Source: Lunularia cruciata (Eukaryota; Streptophyta; Marchantiopsida; Lunulariales; Lunulariaceae). Taken from it: DNA of 64,000 nucleotides. Numbering within the stretch: position 1 is the stretch's first letter; every line of letters begins with the position of its first letter. The position numbers and the translations under genes were made by a program. The notes beneath the pieces were generated by a model that had not been told where the DNA came from, ran no database searches, and worked only from the letters and a program-made list of their open reading frames with translations. The DNA is taken from positions 63,466,552 to 63,530,551 of the forward strand of contig OX419756.1 in NCBI GenBank assembly GCA_948567375.1. The letters run 5' to 3'. Positions 1 to 11,162 of the stretch are shown piece after piece.

Positions 1-1194
1 AAGCTCTACTTCTGGGCTTCTTGCCTTTCTTCTCCCAATTTCTCCGGTTACTGGCAGAATGAGAGTGAGCCGCTTCATAACAAGCAACATGTTTGAGTAC
101 TTTGTCCAGGGAAGTTACATTCCTCTCCCTGGCAAAGATTTGTATCTCTTGTGAAAGGCCCCCAAGGAACCAGGTAATGGCTTGGGCATCGAATTAACCC
201 ACCACCCCCGATTGCTTGGGAACTCGGATCAGTAATGCCATGAACCGCTCAGAGTAGTCTCTCAACTTCTCCTTCTTTCCTTGGTCCAAATCGTTGAGTG
301 CCACAAAGACACTCGTGTTGTAATCAACCTCTCGGAATCGTTCCAAGAAGTTGTTTCTCAAGTCTGCCTAGTCCGCTGGTACAAACCCTTTCTGGGTCAC
401 ATGGGTGTACTAGCTCCGAGCTTTCTTGCGGAGCAAACTTGGGAAAATTCTCAATTGATCCGCCGAGTCATGCTCCTTGTTAGCAAAGGAGATGACTTTG
501 AATTCTTTGATGAATTCATCGGGGTCTTTGTCTTGCTCTGTCCCCTTGTACTTCTGATAGGCGTGTCAGGTGACAAGCAGCGAAGCCATCATTTGATGCA
601 ATGGGATTGGTTGAGGTAATGTGGAACTTGACGGAATTGAAGGATTGGCTGGAATTGATGCCGTGTTGTCAGCCTAGGGATTCCAATTTGTCAAATTCAA
701 GGTAAGGTCTTCTTTGACAATTTCTGCTATGAGGGTGTCGACTTCAACCGAGTAGAAGATTCAGGATCAACACCTTCGATGGGTTCTTCAAAATTCCTTC
801 GGGACAACCGAGGAACCGTTTGTAGAAGATGTTGATACTCGTCTTCAGCAAGTGTCCATGCTGTCTTTTCTCGAACAAAGTTCTTCAAGGAAACAACTTC
901 CTTTACAGCTCTAGGGGAAGTCGGTGTACTGGGCCGCAATGCATATGTTTGCCCACTCGATTCTTTCTTCTTCTTAGAAGAAGAGGGAGATGCAAAGCAG
1001 CCTTGCCAACCGCCTTCGTGTTTCTTGTGGTCAAGTTCTTGCAGGGCTTCTTGCACTTTGTGAAGGAGTTGAAAATCCAACGCCTCTTGTTCAGTTCCAT
1101 CGACAGTGGATGGAACTTTCAAATGTTTGTCTTCTTCACGCTGAAGTGCTCGTCTTTGAGCTCTCTCTTCCCATTTTTCTCTCAATGCAGACAT
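1..1194 (-). pseudogene. Family A gag remnant (element A1)
   Basis: This is the capsid-precursor gene of element A1, read right to left from an ATG at 1192-1194. The first 155 codons (1194-727) are open and rich in charged residues. After 727 the gag core continues in another frame. My reading of that strand gives a retrotransposon-gag-like region with a DEFIKEFKV-type start, an RNNFLERFRE segment and an LRDYSERF segment, interrupted by about five in-frame stops. The gene runs off the left edge, so nucleocapsid and pol are not visible. It lies just downstream of the PBS and 5' LTR, as expected for gag. The stops and the frame change make it a pseudogene. Assignment to Ty3/gypsy gag rests on these motifs and the position; no search was run. 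Confidence 0.75.
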
Positions 1195-1256
1195 TCATAT
1201 TGCGTTGATACCCAATTTCCAATTTGGCTTTGTATTATTCCACTTCTGAGATTTGT

Positions 1257-1274
1257 ATCCCAGCAGCGGCGCCA
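1257..1274 (-). other. Primer binding site of A1
   Basis: On the minus strand this reads TGGCGCCGCTGCTGGGAT, seven bases inside the LTR boundary. It starts with the TGG that pairs with a tRNA CCA end and resembles the arginine-tRNA type site common in Tat-like elements. It fixes the orientation of A1 and marks the LTR at 1282-4769 as its 5' LTR. Confidence 0.75.
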
Positions 1275-2073
1275 AAAATCATGTGACAACCCGGCAAATA
1301 TCACTTTTGCGGTAATTGGGTAAGTAAAGTTCGTTCCTGCAGAGATACAAGTCAGAATTGGTCAAATATGAAGCAAAGTAACAATTTTGTTCTTCTTGGT
1401 TGCGTCTTTAATCTCTCAAGTAGAAACCACACCCAAAAGAGAGTAACAAGCACTGATTTGCTGTCTTGTCACAAATTCACACTTCTTAATCACAACTCCA
1501 TCAAATCTTTCCAAACAATCTTGATTGTGATGATTTAGGCTCTCCCAAAAACGGCACTTCATTGCAAAACGACTTCACCTCAAAATTGTGTTCCACCCCT
1601 CCACTGAAGGCACAACTTCCTCGATCAAAATTGCTTCACATCAACTTTGCACTGCACTCACAAATGTAGAATACTACCAACACTACAATTCCTCTCAGAT
1701 CTATCAAGGCATTGCTTTGATTGCACTTCACTCAAGATCAAATACACTGAATGAAGATCAAGGCTATGGAATCCAACATCCAACAAACACTCTGACTTGC
1801 ACTTCAAATTTCTCCAAACACTCACAAACACAAGTACAACGTTGATACTCAGAATCAAGCTCAAGCAACGAGCACTGCTTCACAGCAGTTTGCTTTATCT
1901 ATTCTCAGAAATAATGAGCACTGAAAAACATGATACTGCGAATGCCACTCTTAAATAGTGAAGCAATCGACAATTTTAACAACTATACCGTTCTACAAAA
2001 ACTGTTCTAACCTGCAGATCCAAAATGACAATGCACGTCTTCATATCTGCCTCTTCAAATCTCAAATCTGTTA

Positions 2074-4229
2074 CTAATCCGATCCGATGTCTACTTCTTC
2101 TTTGGCTTTCAAACCCGAACCTGAAGTAATTTTACTTTCTAATATTCTGTCCTCGGGTTTCATAATTCCTACTTCCTCTACTAGATCTAACAATTCTCTT
2201 TCTTGATCTGAAATATCACTAATGGGTAATCTATCTAACTCCTTATCTCCTGACCCACTCTTCTCTAATGTCTCTGATGGTAACTCCAAAGACATTTGGA
2301 CTCCTATGTTATCTACTTTGGGTTTTGCTTCAACACCTTTCCGAAGTTTTTCTAGCTCTATTTTCACTGAGTCTAATCTAATTGAAATGTTATCCTCTAC
2401 CTCTAATATCTTCCTATCTACACGAGTTCTCAATTTGATCAGCAAGGCATTCATCTCGGTGTCTTTCGCTTGTCTCTTGCACCAACAACTTTAACTCGTG
2501 TCGTGCTTCTTCAATTCGAACGCTGGCTTCTGTACTTAATATCGCATTCATCTGGAGGACAATTTCCTTTATTGGCTCCAATCATGTCTTCCTTTCTTGT
2601 TCCTGATCTGCAAGCCATTCCTCTCTGTACATTGCCAATTCTTCCTTGAATTTGGCCTTCACCGTCTCCTTCTCCTTCTCCTTCTGAACTACTTTCTCCT
2701 CCTGATTACAAAGTAATTCTTGCAATCGGTCTTCTTCTCTATACCTTGTAGCCAACTCTCTTTGCCATAGTTGCTTCTTCTCCTCCATACTCTCCATCAC
2801 TCTATTGAGTTCTTGATCTTTTGCTGCTACCCTTGCCATAGCATGGATAAGTTGTACTCTTGAATCAACAAATTGCTGCTTCAAGATTTTGTATTTAGCT
2901 ACCTGTCTTTCCCTTGCTATGTCACTCTTCCTCGCAAGATCCTCTCGATAGCTTACTTCCCTCTTCAGGTCTTCAATTACCTGACTTCTCTCTACTGCCT
3001 CCGCTTGCAGTACTTCTCTCTCCTCCTCACCTCGGGTTATACCTCTCTTCAACTCTGAGTTCTCTTCTTCTAATCTCGATAAGACCTGCAAAACAGTCTT
3101 CACCTCTGGACAAGTTGACTGAATCTCCTTCTTCTTGTACTCCAACTTCACCAACAAGGGGCACACTATCTCGCGCAGGTACTCCACTCTATCACTGGCA
3201 ACTACTTCCTCCTGCGGAGTGGTCTCTCTTCTCACTTCGTGTTCTCCCGATACTTGTCTTCTTCTCTGGAGTCTTTGTATCGGAATCGACGCCTCACTGC
3301 CCAAGCTTTCTTCTACCTCTTCCTTCCCTCTACCTGGCTCCGCTTCACACTTTGCCTTACGTGGTGAGCAAACTCCTCGCTGTACTGCGATCTTCTTCTC
3401 CGCTGGCACCGGTACTTTGTCCTCCAGTGCTATGTTGTCTTTGGCTTCCAACTTGGCTTGCACTTCTTCGTATTCTTCAGCTGCTGGCACCGAAGTCATC
3501 TCTCCTCCTTCTTCACCATCACTGCTCGTATCTCCGCTCTGCAGTGTTAGCTTAGGTTCCTCTTCATGATCTGAGTCCTCCGTTTTGAGCTCGGCCTTGC
3601 CTTTTGAGTCTTCATCTTCTGACTCAATTACCACCATTCCTCGCCTTGGGTTACTTCTCTGCATCTTCCGAGGTTTCTTACTTTCTTTGGCTTCTCCTTG
3701 CCGACTCCTCTTCTTTGCGGTGTACTCACTACGACCTCCACGTTCTTCCTTGTCTTCGCGTAGTAGTCGTCCGTGCTCCGGATTTCAAGTTTATATTACT
3801 GCTCCTTGACATCGATCTCCTTTTGCACATTGGATGGAAATGCGACACCATCCAAGTCTGCTCTGCCAAGTTCAGCAAATTTAGCCCGAGGTAGAAGTGT
3901 GTTGCAAACGGCACAATGTAGTGTGGATGCAACTTATCCCGCAAATTCCACACCATCTGCCTTGTTCTCCCGTGAAAACACCTCGCCCAATTGATTGGTT
4001 CTCTTGCCAACAACTTATGGAAGAACACTGCTTGGTGTTTCATCACATAAGTCGTTCTCTCCGGCTTCAAGATCGCCATGAGAGCACTCACGATCCCTCT
4101 CCTCACTTGATCCTTGTAACTCTCAACTTTGTACCCATTCTTTGTTCTTTTTGACGAGAAGGCATCTCTCACCTCTTGAGTCTCTTGGGCTATCTCTCCT
4201 TTCCCCAAGAACGTGGATCCCTGCTCCAA
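2074..4229 (-). pseudogene. Decayed LTR-encoded ORF in A1 LTR
   Basis: Three open pieces (4229-3729, 3664-2582 and 2454-2074) align in order with the 811-codon ORF at 26690-29125. The first piece keeps the N-terminal domain with the NGYKVESYKD and INWARCFHGRTRQM segments, then shifts frame just after the HFHP motif. The second piece carries the acidic stretch and most of the coiled coil, and the third the C-terminal part. About the first 48 codons are missing because of the deletion near 4335. It is therefore not expressible as one protein. The function is unknown; see the intact copy. Confidence 0.75.
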
Positions 4230-4375
4230 GCCTGCCTCCTTCCCGAGTCTCCAATCCGACTCTGTCCATCGAGCCAGATTTCCTCTCTTCCCTTCTTCCT
4301 CGGTCCATCAAGACACTTACTCTCAATGATTTCTATGAAGGATAATTACTTGACATTTTGTCATTGCAGTTCCGA

Positions 4376-4383
4376 TTTTTATA
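4376..4383 (-). promoter_or_regulatory. TATA box of A1 LTR
   Basis: The minus strand reads TATAAAAA here, within a segment conserved in the other A LTRs (29276-29283 and 61401-61408). It would be the U3 core promoter. The start of the LTR ORF that normally follows has been deleted in this copy. Confidence 0.5.
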
Positions 4384-4769
4384 GAGTTGCGCTCCTTTGT
4401 CTTTCATTGCTTTGAGTTTATACCACAAAATCACACCTCCGGCATGCACTTGTCACTGTCAATCAACCTTCGCGTGTATGGGCCGCCAGTTTTAAAACGG
4501 CCCCTTCTTGAATTTCTTGCCCCGATGAAAGGTTGTTAGATTGTCTTTGCCTCGGGTTGAGCTCCCCCCGATCCAAAGACAATTTACTTCAGATTGTATG
4601 CTGATGGGGCATTTCCGAGCACTTTGCCTTATGACCCAAAGTCACTTTACTTTGGGTTTCATCCTGAAGACTCTTTTCTTTGCCTTCTTCGGCCATACAG
4701 GCGCAATTCGACTTCTCTGTACACTTCTTCTTTTTTATTTTGAGAAAAACAAAAAATGTGAGCACCACA

Positions 4770-5088
4770 GGGGTGGAACACAATTTTGAGGTGAAGTCGT
4801 TTTGCAGTGAAGTGCCGTTTTTGGGAGAGCCTGAATCATCACAATCAAGATTGTTTGGAAAGAATTGAAGGAGTTGTGATTAAGGAGTGTTAATTCATGA
4901 CAAGACTATGAGTGAGTGCTTGTTACTCTCTTCTAGGTGTGGTGTCTACCTGAGAGACTAAAGAAGAACTCAAGAAGAACTGAAATTGTTACTTTGCTTT
5001 GTATTTGACCAATTCTGACTTGTATCTCTACGGGAACGAACTTTACTTACCCAATTACTGCAAAAGTTATATTTGCCGGGTTGTCACA
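4770..5088 (+). repeat. Family A LTR fragment, terminal (U5) end
   Basis: This is the reverse complement of about 1282-1600 of the A1 LTR. It begins in the GGGGTGGAACAC segment and ends at the LTR terminus TTGTCACA. It is in plus orientation and abuts the right end of the minus-oriented A1 LTR, so A1 appears to have inserted into it. Confidence 0.75.
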
Positions 5089-5402
5089 AGAATTGATACT
5101 TAAAATTAAGCTCAAACAACAAGCACTGCTTCACAACACTTTGATTTATCTATTTTCAGAAGTTTGAGCACTAAACAACATATGACTACAAATGCCACCT
5201 TTAAATACTAAAGCAATCGACAGTTATTAACAACTATACCGTTCTATAATAACTTCTAACCTGCAAATCCAAAATGACAATGCACCTCTTCATATCTGCC
5301 TGTTCAAATCTCAAAATTGTTACTACTCCAATCCAATGTCTACTTCTTCCTTGGCTTCCAATCCCAAAGTAACTCCACTCACTACTCTATCCTTGGGTTT
5401 CA
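5089..5402 (-). repeat. Family A LTR internal fragment
   Basis: This stretch matches about 1840-2160 of the A1 LTR in the same orientation. It includes the segment just after the ORF stop and the first C-terminal codons of the LTR ORF. It lies between two plus-oriented A LTR pieces, part of a scrambled mosaic. Confidence 0.7.
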
Positions 5403-8155
5403 TGTGGTGTACACATTTTTTGTTTTTTTCCTATTTATTAGCATTTGGGAGAAGAAGTAAGCAAAGAAAGCTGAATTGCAAAAGAAAGAATGGACGGGAG
5501 TGTCTTCGGAGGAAATCCAAAGAAGTCTACTTTGGATCTGATGATGGAGGTACTCAAGAGAGGAGTACAAAGAAAGAGGTCCAAAGAGCATCATCTTTGG
5601 ATCAAGAAGCAAAAGCCGATACAAAGACCGTCTAAAATTCTTGGTATGTGGAAAGAAAGTACACTTCAAGAAATGGAGGAGGCAGAAGAAGCATGTCTTG
5701 ATAGTGATAGGACATCAACGTGCAAAAGAAGGGGAAGTCGATTTTGGGATCTACTGAAGAATTACTGCAATTTGGGGTAATATAAAATTGCAATTGTGTA
5801 GGGACAAGTTGAATATGCCAAGTAGATTTCCAATCCCCCTAAGTAGTTGTCCTATAGTAATGCATGTCAGGAAGCCAATTGAGAGTGAAATTTTCCAAAA
5901 TCTAGAAAAGGTTAGAGTGTCTTGTCCAGGAGAAGGAAAAGTTTGCTAGTGCCAAAGAACAAGAGAGCAGATCATGGCAAAGAAGGCTACAAATGCTTTG
6001 GCAATGCAAAGTTTCACAATTTGTAGGTTGGACATTGGAGCAAGAATTGAAGTCTTGAATAGACTTTGTATTACTTTCTTAGCATGGAACTGGAACTTTA
6101 GTTTCCTAGGAGTCATGGCCAAGATAACTGCCAATAATTGTGAGGAAGGCCCCAAAGTCGAGGAGAGAGAGGAAATCCGGCTTGATGGACTGAGTCAGAT
6201 TGGAGGTTAGTGTTGGGAAAGGAAGCAAGAGAGCCAACGGGGATCACCTTCTATTGAAGTGTGATGCTACAGAGGAGACGTTGGAGATACAGAATTTGTT
6301 CTTTGCTCCGCGTACAATGAATGGTTACAAGGTGGAGTCCTATCGGGACGCAATTAAACAAAGTATTGTGGGGACGATAATGGCCATGTTCAAACCAGAA
6401 CAAATGACTTATGTGAACATGCAACAGGCGGTCTTTTTCCACCAAATTTTTGCAAGAGTGAAGGTGAATTGTGCAAAGTGTTTTCACCAACAAACAAGGC
6501 AGATGGTGGTCAATTGGAGGACAGGTTTGCCTCCACATTATTTTGCACCATTTGTAACAAACTTCTAATTTGGGTTGAACTTGCTAACAGCAGAGGAGAG
6601 GCATTGCATGGTGTCACATTTCCATCCTAATTTGAGACGAGAAGTGGATGAAGAAGAGCAACAATATATGGCAAACCTACGAGCCAATGATGATCACTTC
6701 TTGAGGACGGGACAATGGAAGATGGAGGAAGGCACAAACCCAAAGAAGAAGAAGTGCAGTAAACCCAAAGAAGCAAAGTCACCTCCAACACAAAGGAAGA
6801 CCCGAAGACTGGTTATGCAGAGTAAGAAGATGGTGAAAGAAGCACTGTCGGAAATTGAGTATGAAGGGGAGACAAAGTCTCAAGGAGAGGACTCAAAAGA
6901 AGACAAACTCACTTTACAAGTGAGGAATCCGGAAGCAAGAGTGAGGGGGAACACGAGGTTCAACAATCAATTGGAGTGGGTGAAGCTTGTCATGCAAAGA
7001 TTGACACAATGTACCAAGAAAGACAAATCATTGCGTAGCCTTGGTTGTGGAAGAGAAGGGGGCTGAAAGACAAAAGGACTCCCTTGTAGGGCCAAGTTTA
7101 GTAGGTTAGGAAGAAGGAAGCTTAAAAGTAGTGTCTCTCAAGATACTAAGATTGTGACTTTGGCAGAAGGAGCTGATGGAAGAGGCAAAGTACAAAGATG
7201 GGGCTGAGGACAAAGAGAACTTTGGTGGAATACAATATCTATCAAAGGTTGTCACTCCATCGTTGGAACTATTGAAGGAGCACCAGAAGGTAATTCCCCA
7301 AGATTGTATGCAGGTGACAAATGAGTTGCAGGTGGTGAAGTATCTATTGGTTGAAGTGAAGGGTTTGCAAGAGTGTGTAACCCAAAGAGACAAGGAAGTT
7401 GAAGAACTTCGGGTGGATGCAGTCTTGAAGAAGCAGACTTTCAAGAAGTTGTAAGCAAGTTTTGAGTCAAGAGGTAAGGAAATGCAAAAGCAAGCCAAAG
7501 AATTGAAAGTGCAGGCAATTTTGCTAACCAAGATGAAAGAGGAGGTCAGTGATGTGCGCATCAAGAGTATTCATGTGAAGACAATTGCTGCAATAATGGA
7601 GCAGGAGTTAGAAAGCTTGAGGAAGAGTGCAGCCGGGAAGGATCAAGCATGGCAGAGAGAGTTGGCAGTCAGGCATTGAGAAGAAGAAAGATTGCACGAG
7701 CTAGTACAAAGTGCTGAGTTATAGAGTTCACAATATGCGGAAGAGAAGAAGATGCTTGCTGCTGAGTACAAAGATGAGTTGAAGACAGAGCTCAAGGTTA
7801 TGAGTTGGAATCAGTAGGAGAAGTTGCAGGAAAGTTGCAAGCAATCTTGAGCATAGAGGCTGAAGGAAGGTTGGAAGAAGCATGTCTTCACAAGTTAAAA
7901 AGTTGCTTGTGCATGAAACTTGGAAGAGGAAAGCCAAAGATGTGGATATGAACACTTTACTGATCCGATTAAGGGAGCAAGTAGATTGGAATATGTTAGA
8001 AGTAGGAGACAATGTTAGTCTCAGATTAGATTTAGTCAAGTCCAAGTTAGAGAGAATCAGAAGTAGTGTGACAGAGGAGAGGAAGTCCGATGTTGCAAAA
8101 GTAGGAATTCAGGTGTCATCGGACTTATTATTAGAGACATTAGAGAAGAGTGTCC
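5403..8155 (+). repeat. Divergent family A LTR, 3'-truncated
   Basis: It starts with TGTGGTGTACACA, matching the family A LTR 5' terminus, and runs in plus orientation to a junction with family E near 8155. It is the most diverged A copy in the window at the DNA level, but the ORF homology runs throughout. The U5 end is missing. It interrupts the minus-oriented A fragment that ends at 5402. Confidence 0.75.
5974..8155 (+). pseudogene. Divergent LTR-encoded ORF (plus strand)
   Basis: The open pieces 5974-6210, 6200-6568, 6575-7066, 7176-7454, 7482-7679 and 7882-8155 align in order with the intact LTR ORF at 26690-29125. The N-terminal piece shares ARIEVL, ITFLAWNWN and similar blocks. The second shares NGYKVESY, QAVFFH and FHQQTRQM-type blocks. 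Later pieces are charged, heptad-like coiled coil. Frameshifts and stops break it, and the last part is cut off by the family E junction. I considered a host gene, but the flanking LTR homology and the matching order rule that out. The match looks better in protein than in DNA, which hints at past selection on the protein. That is inferred by eye. Confidence 0.7.
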
Positions 8156-9555
8156 AAATTCTTGTGGAATACTTGGCATTTGATCAATAGACCAGGCAAA
8201 TACATCATAGAATTCTATAAACAAAGTAGTGTATCCTGCCAACTCCTCCAAAGTGACTGTCTTCAAAATTTTCAGAAATTTTCCTTTGGTCAAGAGGACA
8301 TCTTGACAATCATTGAGGTTGATGAATCCTTTGACGTGACTTACTCGGCTTTATCCAAGCCAAGCTGCCATCAAACCCCCTTCCTCCAAGTCATGTTCAC
8401 CCAAGGTGAGGTCATATGGGTCTTCGTCTTTTATGTCCACCTTGTAACATCCAAGTAATTGACTTGGACTTTGTCTTCAAAGTTTTCTGAAGACAAAGAC
8501 AAAGTGTCTCTGGATTTGTCCTTGTCTTTTGACAAACTTGTTTCCTTGAGACGAGGAACCTTTGTCCAACTCACAGTCACCAGCTTCTGATCTTACGACA
8601 AAATGTCCTTAAACCACAACTTTTGTTAGTGCCAATCCACCACAAATTGGGCACTATACAACAGGGTCTTCTGATCAATAGTGGGTAACCAATTTTAGTC
8701 ACTTGTTGCAACAAAATGTAATTCAAATTGAAGGGCACTCCTCCAATGATCGTGGTAATGTTTGACAACATGCCCAATGGCTGTCTCCTAGTTTGGTCTA
8801 CAAATTTCAACACTCGGGGTGTTGGCTCAAATGTATGATACCCTAGTCAATTTGCAGTATCTTTGGTCATGACATTCACATCGGAACCCAAATCAATGGG
8901 TATCAATGTGATCATGCACCCTACAATCTCCATATCAACCTCAAGAGATCCCAGATCCTCTTGTTCAATATGATATATGGTGGGCAAGTCTTTCTTAGAC
9001 ATCGCCCTTACTTTCTTGAGTGCAGCTGCCTCTTGTACAACTTATTGTCTTCCCATAATTGTTTAAATGTGACCTTTGCATTTGTGGTAGCCAAATCTGC
9101 TATAATATCATATTAGGGTACTCCCCCTAATTTCACCATCTGTGCTTTTGGCTTCGGGTTTGAAGTCTCTCCATGTTCAAATTTGCCTTTGGTTTGCTTT
9201 AGGATGGTGATAGGACTACTAGTGGTCCTAACCTGAGGTTCCTTAGGTTGGCTCACCTCGGCTTGTATCAGATTCTTTACTTTGGATCTGATGTCTGCCA
9301 GAAAAACTGGAGGCTTTGACTTCGTCTCTTCCTCCAAACTCAGTTCATGGGTTTTAAGTACCGCTTCCTTGAGCTATTTCTGCAAGGCTTTAGCTTTGGC
9401 TTTTGCAAGGATCTTTTCCTCCTTGGCAGAAAGGATTTACTCTAGGCGTAACCTTTGCGCCTTTCATGAAGACAAGGAGGTCGTACTCAGTTTCTTGGGA
9501 TCACGCTACTTCTTGCCGGTGCGCATCTCAACCTTCAAAATTTTGAGGTCCGGCC
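8156..9555 (-). pseudogene. Family E protease/RT remnant
   Basis: This decayed pol fragment is read on the minus strand. At 8577-8940 there is a retroviral-type aspartic protease region with an I-D-L-G-S-D-V-N motif where D-S/T-G is usual. It is followed by a LKFVDQTRRQPLG segment and a YPLLIRRPC segment typical of gypsy protease C-termini. At 8160-8293 the start of reverse transcriptase is recognisable (FYDVFAWSIDQMP). Further right, at 9113-9337, lies linker sequence rich in K, E and P. Stops and frame changes are scattered throughout. The rest of RT, RNase H and integrase are lost at the junction with the A LTR near 8155. The solo B LTR at 9556 separates this piece from its gag. Confidence 0.65.
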
Positions 9556-10247
9556 TGTAACACCCATTTGTGCATGTGTGTGGTATTGTGATATTTAGCT
9601 TGGTATTACAAGTACTTAAGAGATATTATTTATATAGAGATAAAGGATAGTTCTATATTAGTCATGGTTAGCTAAATTTAGTCATAGCTAAGATAGAGGA
9701 GACCTTACTTTAGAGGAAGTAGAAAAGATGAGCACCACTATTTTGGATTTTAGTGTGTTGACTTGGTATTATTCCTAGGTGTTTGGCTTTGAGGAAAGAG
9801 TTGAGAACTCTTGGGCCCGCAAGCCTTTTTGTTTTGGATTCTTCTTTAGTCCAAGGATAGCCCATGTGAAGGAATCCTTGACTTAGTGGTTGGGTCAAGA
9901 TAAGACCACATGCTTAGGGGAATATGCCCATGTGAATGGATATTCCTTTCTACTTTTTGACTTCACTTGACTTTAAGTCTAGTAACTTGAGTTACTATGG
10001 TAATTAGTAACTTTGGTACGTAACTATTTCACAAGTATATAAACAAGGGGTGAGGAGGTACTCATCATCCTTTCATTTGCAACTATCTCTCTCTCATTGA
10101 GTTCTCTAGTGAGCAATGTCTTGAGTCTTGGAGTGTTAGCCTTGGAGGAGTATGATGGAGTTGGGGTTCCTTGCCTTCTTAGTCCATGGTGCGCTACCAT
10201 AATAGCCATTAGAGGTCCATCTTGAGTGAGAGACAGGCCGGCTCACA
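9556..10247 (+). repeat. Solo LTR of family B
   Basis: This is a single 692-bp LTR running from TGTAACACCC to GGCTCACA, with no internal domain on either side. Flanking tetranucleotides are GGCC (9552-9555) and AGCC (10248-10251), an imperfect 4-bp duplication. It splits the family E gag from its protease region. It has the long form of the LTR, with the 13-bp segment around ACCACATGC that B1 and B3 lack. Solo LTRs arise by recombination between the two LTRs of one element. Confidence 0.85.
10036..10043 (+). promoter_or_regulatory. TATA box of family B LTR
   Basis: TATATAAA lies about 480 bp into the LTR and is conserved at the matching place in all B LTR copies. It is the likely core promoter, with transcription expected to start shortly downstream. 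Confidence 0.5.
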
Positions 10248-11011
10248 AGCCATTCTCCTTCTGAGGCCGGACTTCCTTCTTGAGGTCTCTGCTCCTCAAG
10301 TGTTATACAATTGTCATTAGTCTCACTATTTGCCTGAAGTGCAACACGCTCAGCCAAAGTCTGTACATATTTTACAGGTGGCTTTGGGTTTGGAGGGTGA
10401 GGGCATTGGTTGCCCGTATGACCCGATCCTTTACAATTCCCACATATTTGCCTGAAGTGCAACACACTCAGCCGGGGTCTGTACATATTTTACAGGTGGC
10501 TTTGGGTTTGGAGGGTGAGGGCATTGGTTGCCCGTATGACCCGATCCTTTTCAATTCCCACATAGGGGAACATACCCAATTTTCCGTCTTGGCTCCGAAC
10601 AGTTGGGTGACCAATGTCCCATCAAGCCACAATTGTAACATGCTCCGGGTGCAACATTTTGAGGTTGATTATGGTTGCTCATCGGTGGTCTTTGCAAGGG
10701 AGCATTGGGGTTATACTCCCTTGGTCCGTATCTTGGACCTTGGTACAATGTGCTCGCTTTAGGCGGTACCTCTTTGGTTTGGTACACCGCATCTTCTTCC
10801 TCCTCCCAATTCCATCCCGGAACCCAATCAATCTGCTACACCGGAAATGCATTCCGAGTATTGCATTTTGTGTTTGCATGGCTTGACTTGCCACACGCGC
10901 CATACATTGGATCTGCCAAATGATAGAGGCTTCGTTTGGTCCTTTGCTCCAATCATTTGGATCTTAAAATCCAAAAACTCCTTTATCAGGGCATCTCGCT
11001 TGGTATCAAGT
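10248..11011 (-). pseudogene. Family E gag remnant with zinc knuckles
   Basis: On the minus strand this region encodes gag nucleocapsid pieces. One zinc knuckle, CYNCGLMGHWSPNC, lies near 10620-10665 in the 10787-10551 frame. A second, CGNCKGSGHTGNQC, lies at 10395-10445 and was duplicated in tandem; the duplicate copy has a stop in place of its second cysteine. Upstream, at 10828-11000, is a segment with KEFLDFKIQ. The 118-bp duplication shifts the frame, so no full gag is possible. Together with 8156-9555 it forms one decayed gypsy element split by a solo B LTR. The 5' end is lost at an A LTR fragment. Confidence 0.65.
10329..10564. repeat. 118-bp tandem duplication in gag
   Basis: Two adjacent copies of a 118-bp unit (10329-10446 and 10447-10564) differ at only a few bases. 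The unit covers one CCHC zinc knuckle and its proline-rich tail. Because 118 is not a multiple of three, the duplication shifts the reading frame. Confidence 0.85.
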
Positions 11012-11162
11012 GTAGTTTCTACCTGAGAGATTAAAGACACAACCAAGAAGAACTGAAGATTGTTACTTTGCTTCGTATTTGGACATTTCTGACTAGTATC
11101 TCCACGGGAATGAACTTTACTTACCTGATTACCGCAAAAGTGATATTTGACGGGTTGTCACA
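11012..11162 (+). repeat. Family A LTR fragment (U5 end)
   Basis: This short plus-oriented piece matches the end of the A LTR, from the CTACCTGAGAGA segment to the terminus TTGTCACA. It abuts the family E gag on its left. Confidence 0.7.

Larger units (their letters stand above)
1282..4769 (-). repeat. Family A 5' LTR of element A1
   Basis: This long terminal repeat runs from TGTGGTGCTCACA (right end, minus strand) to GGTTGTCACA (left end), so it has TG...CA termini. It matches the LTRs at 25911-29673 and 58028-61796 along its length. It is about 275 bp shorter, mainly because of a deletion near 4335-4340 that removes the start of the internal ORF. The right flank at 4770 is another family A LTR in the opposite orientation, so A1 probably inserted into an older copy. 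The other LTR of A1 lies outside the window. Confidence 0.85.

Noticed and set aside
281-619. A 112-codon plus-strand ORF at the left edge
   Set aside because: The opposite strand reads as gag with recognisable core segments; the plus frame is its shadow.
2914-3555. A 213-codon serine/leucine-rich plus-strand ORF
   Set aside because: It is the mirror of the coiled-coil region; heptad-rich E/K/R codons give S/L/F codons on the other strand.
5974-6568. A host gene on the plus strand
   Set aside because: It aligns block by block with the family A LTR ORF and is preceded by a family A LTR start.
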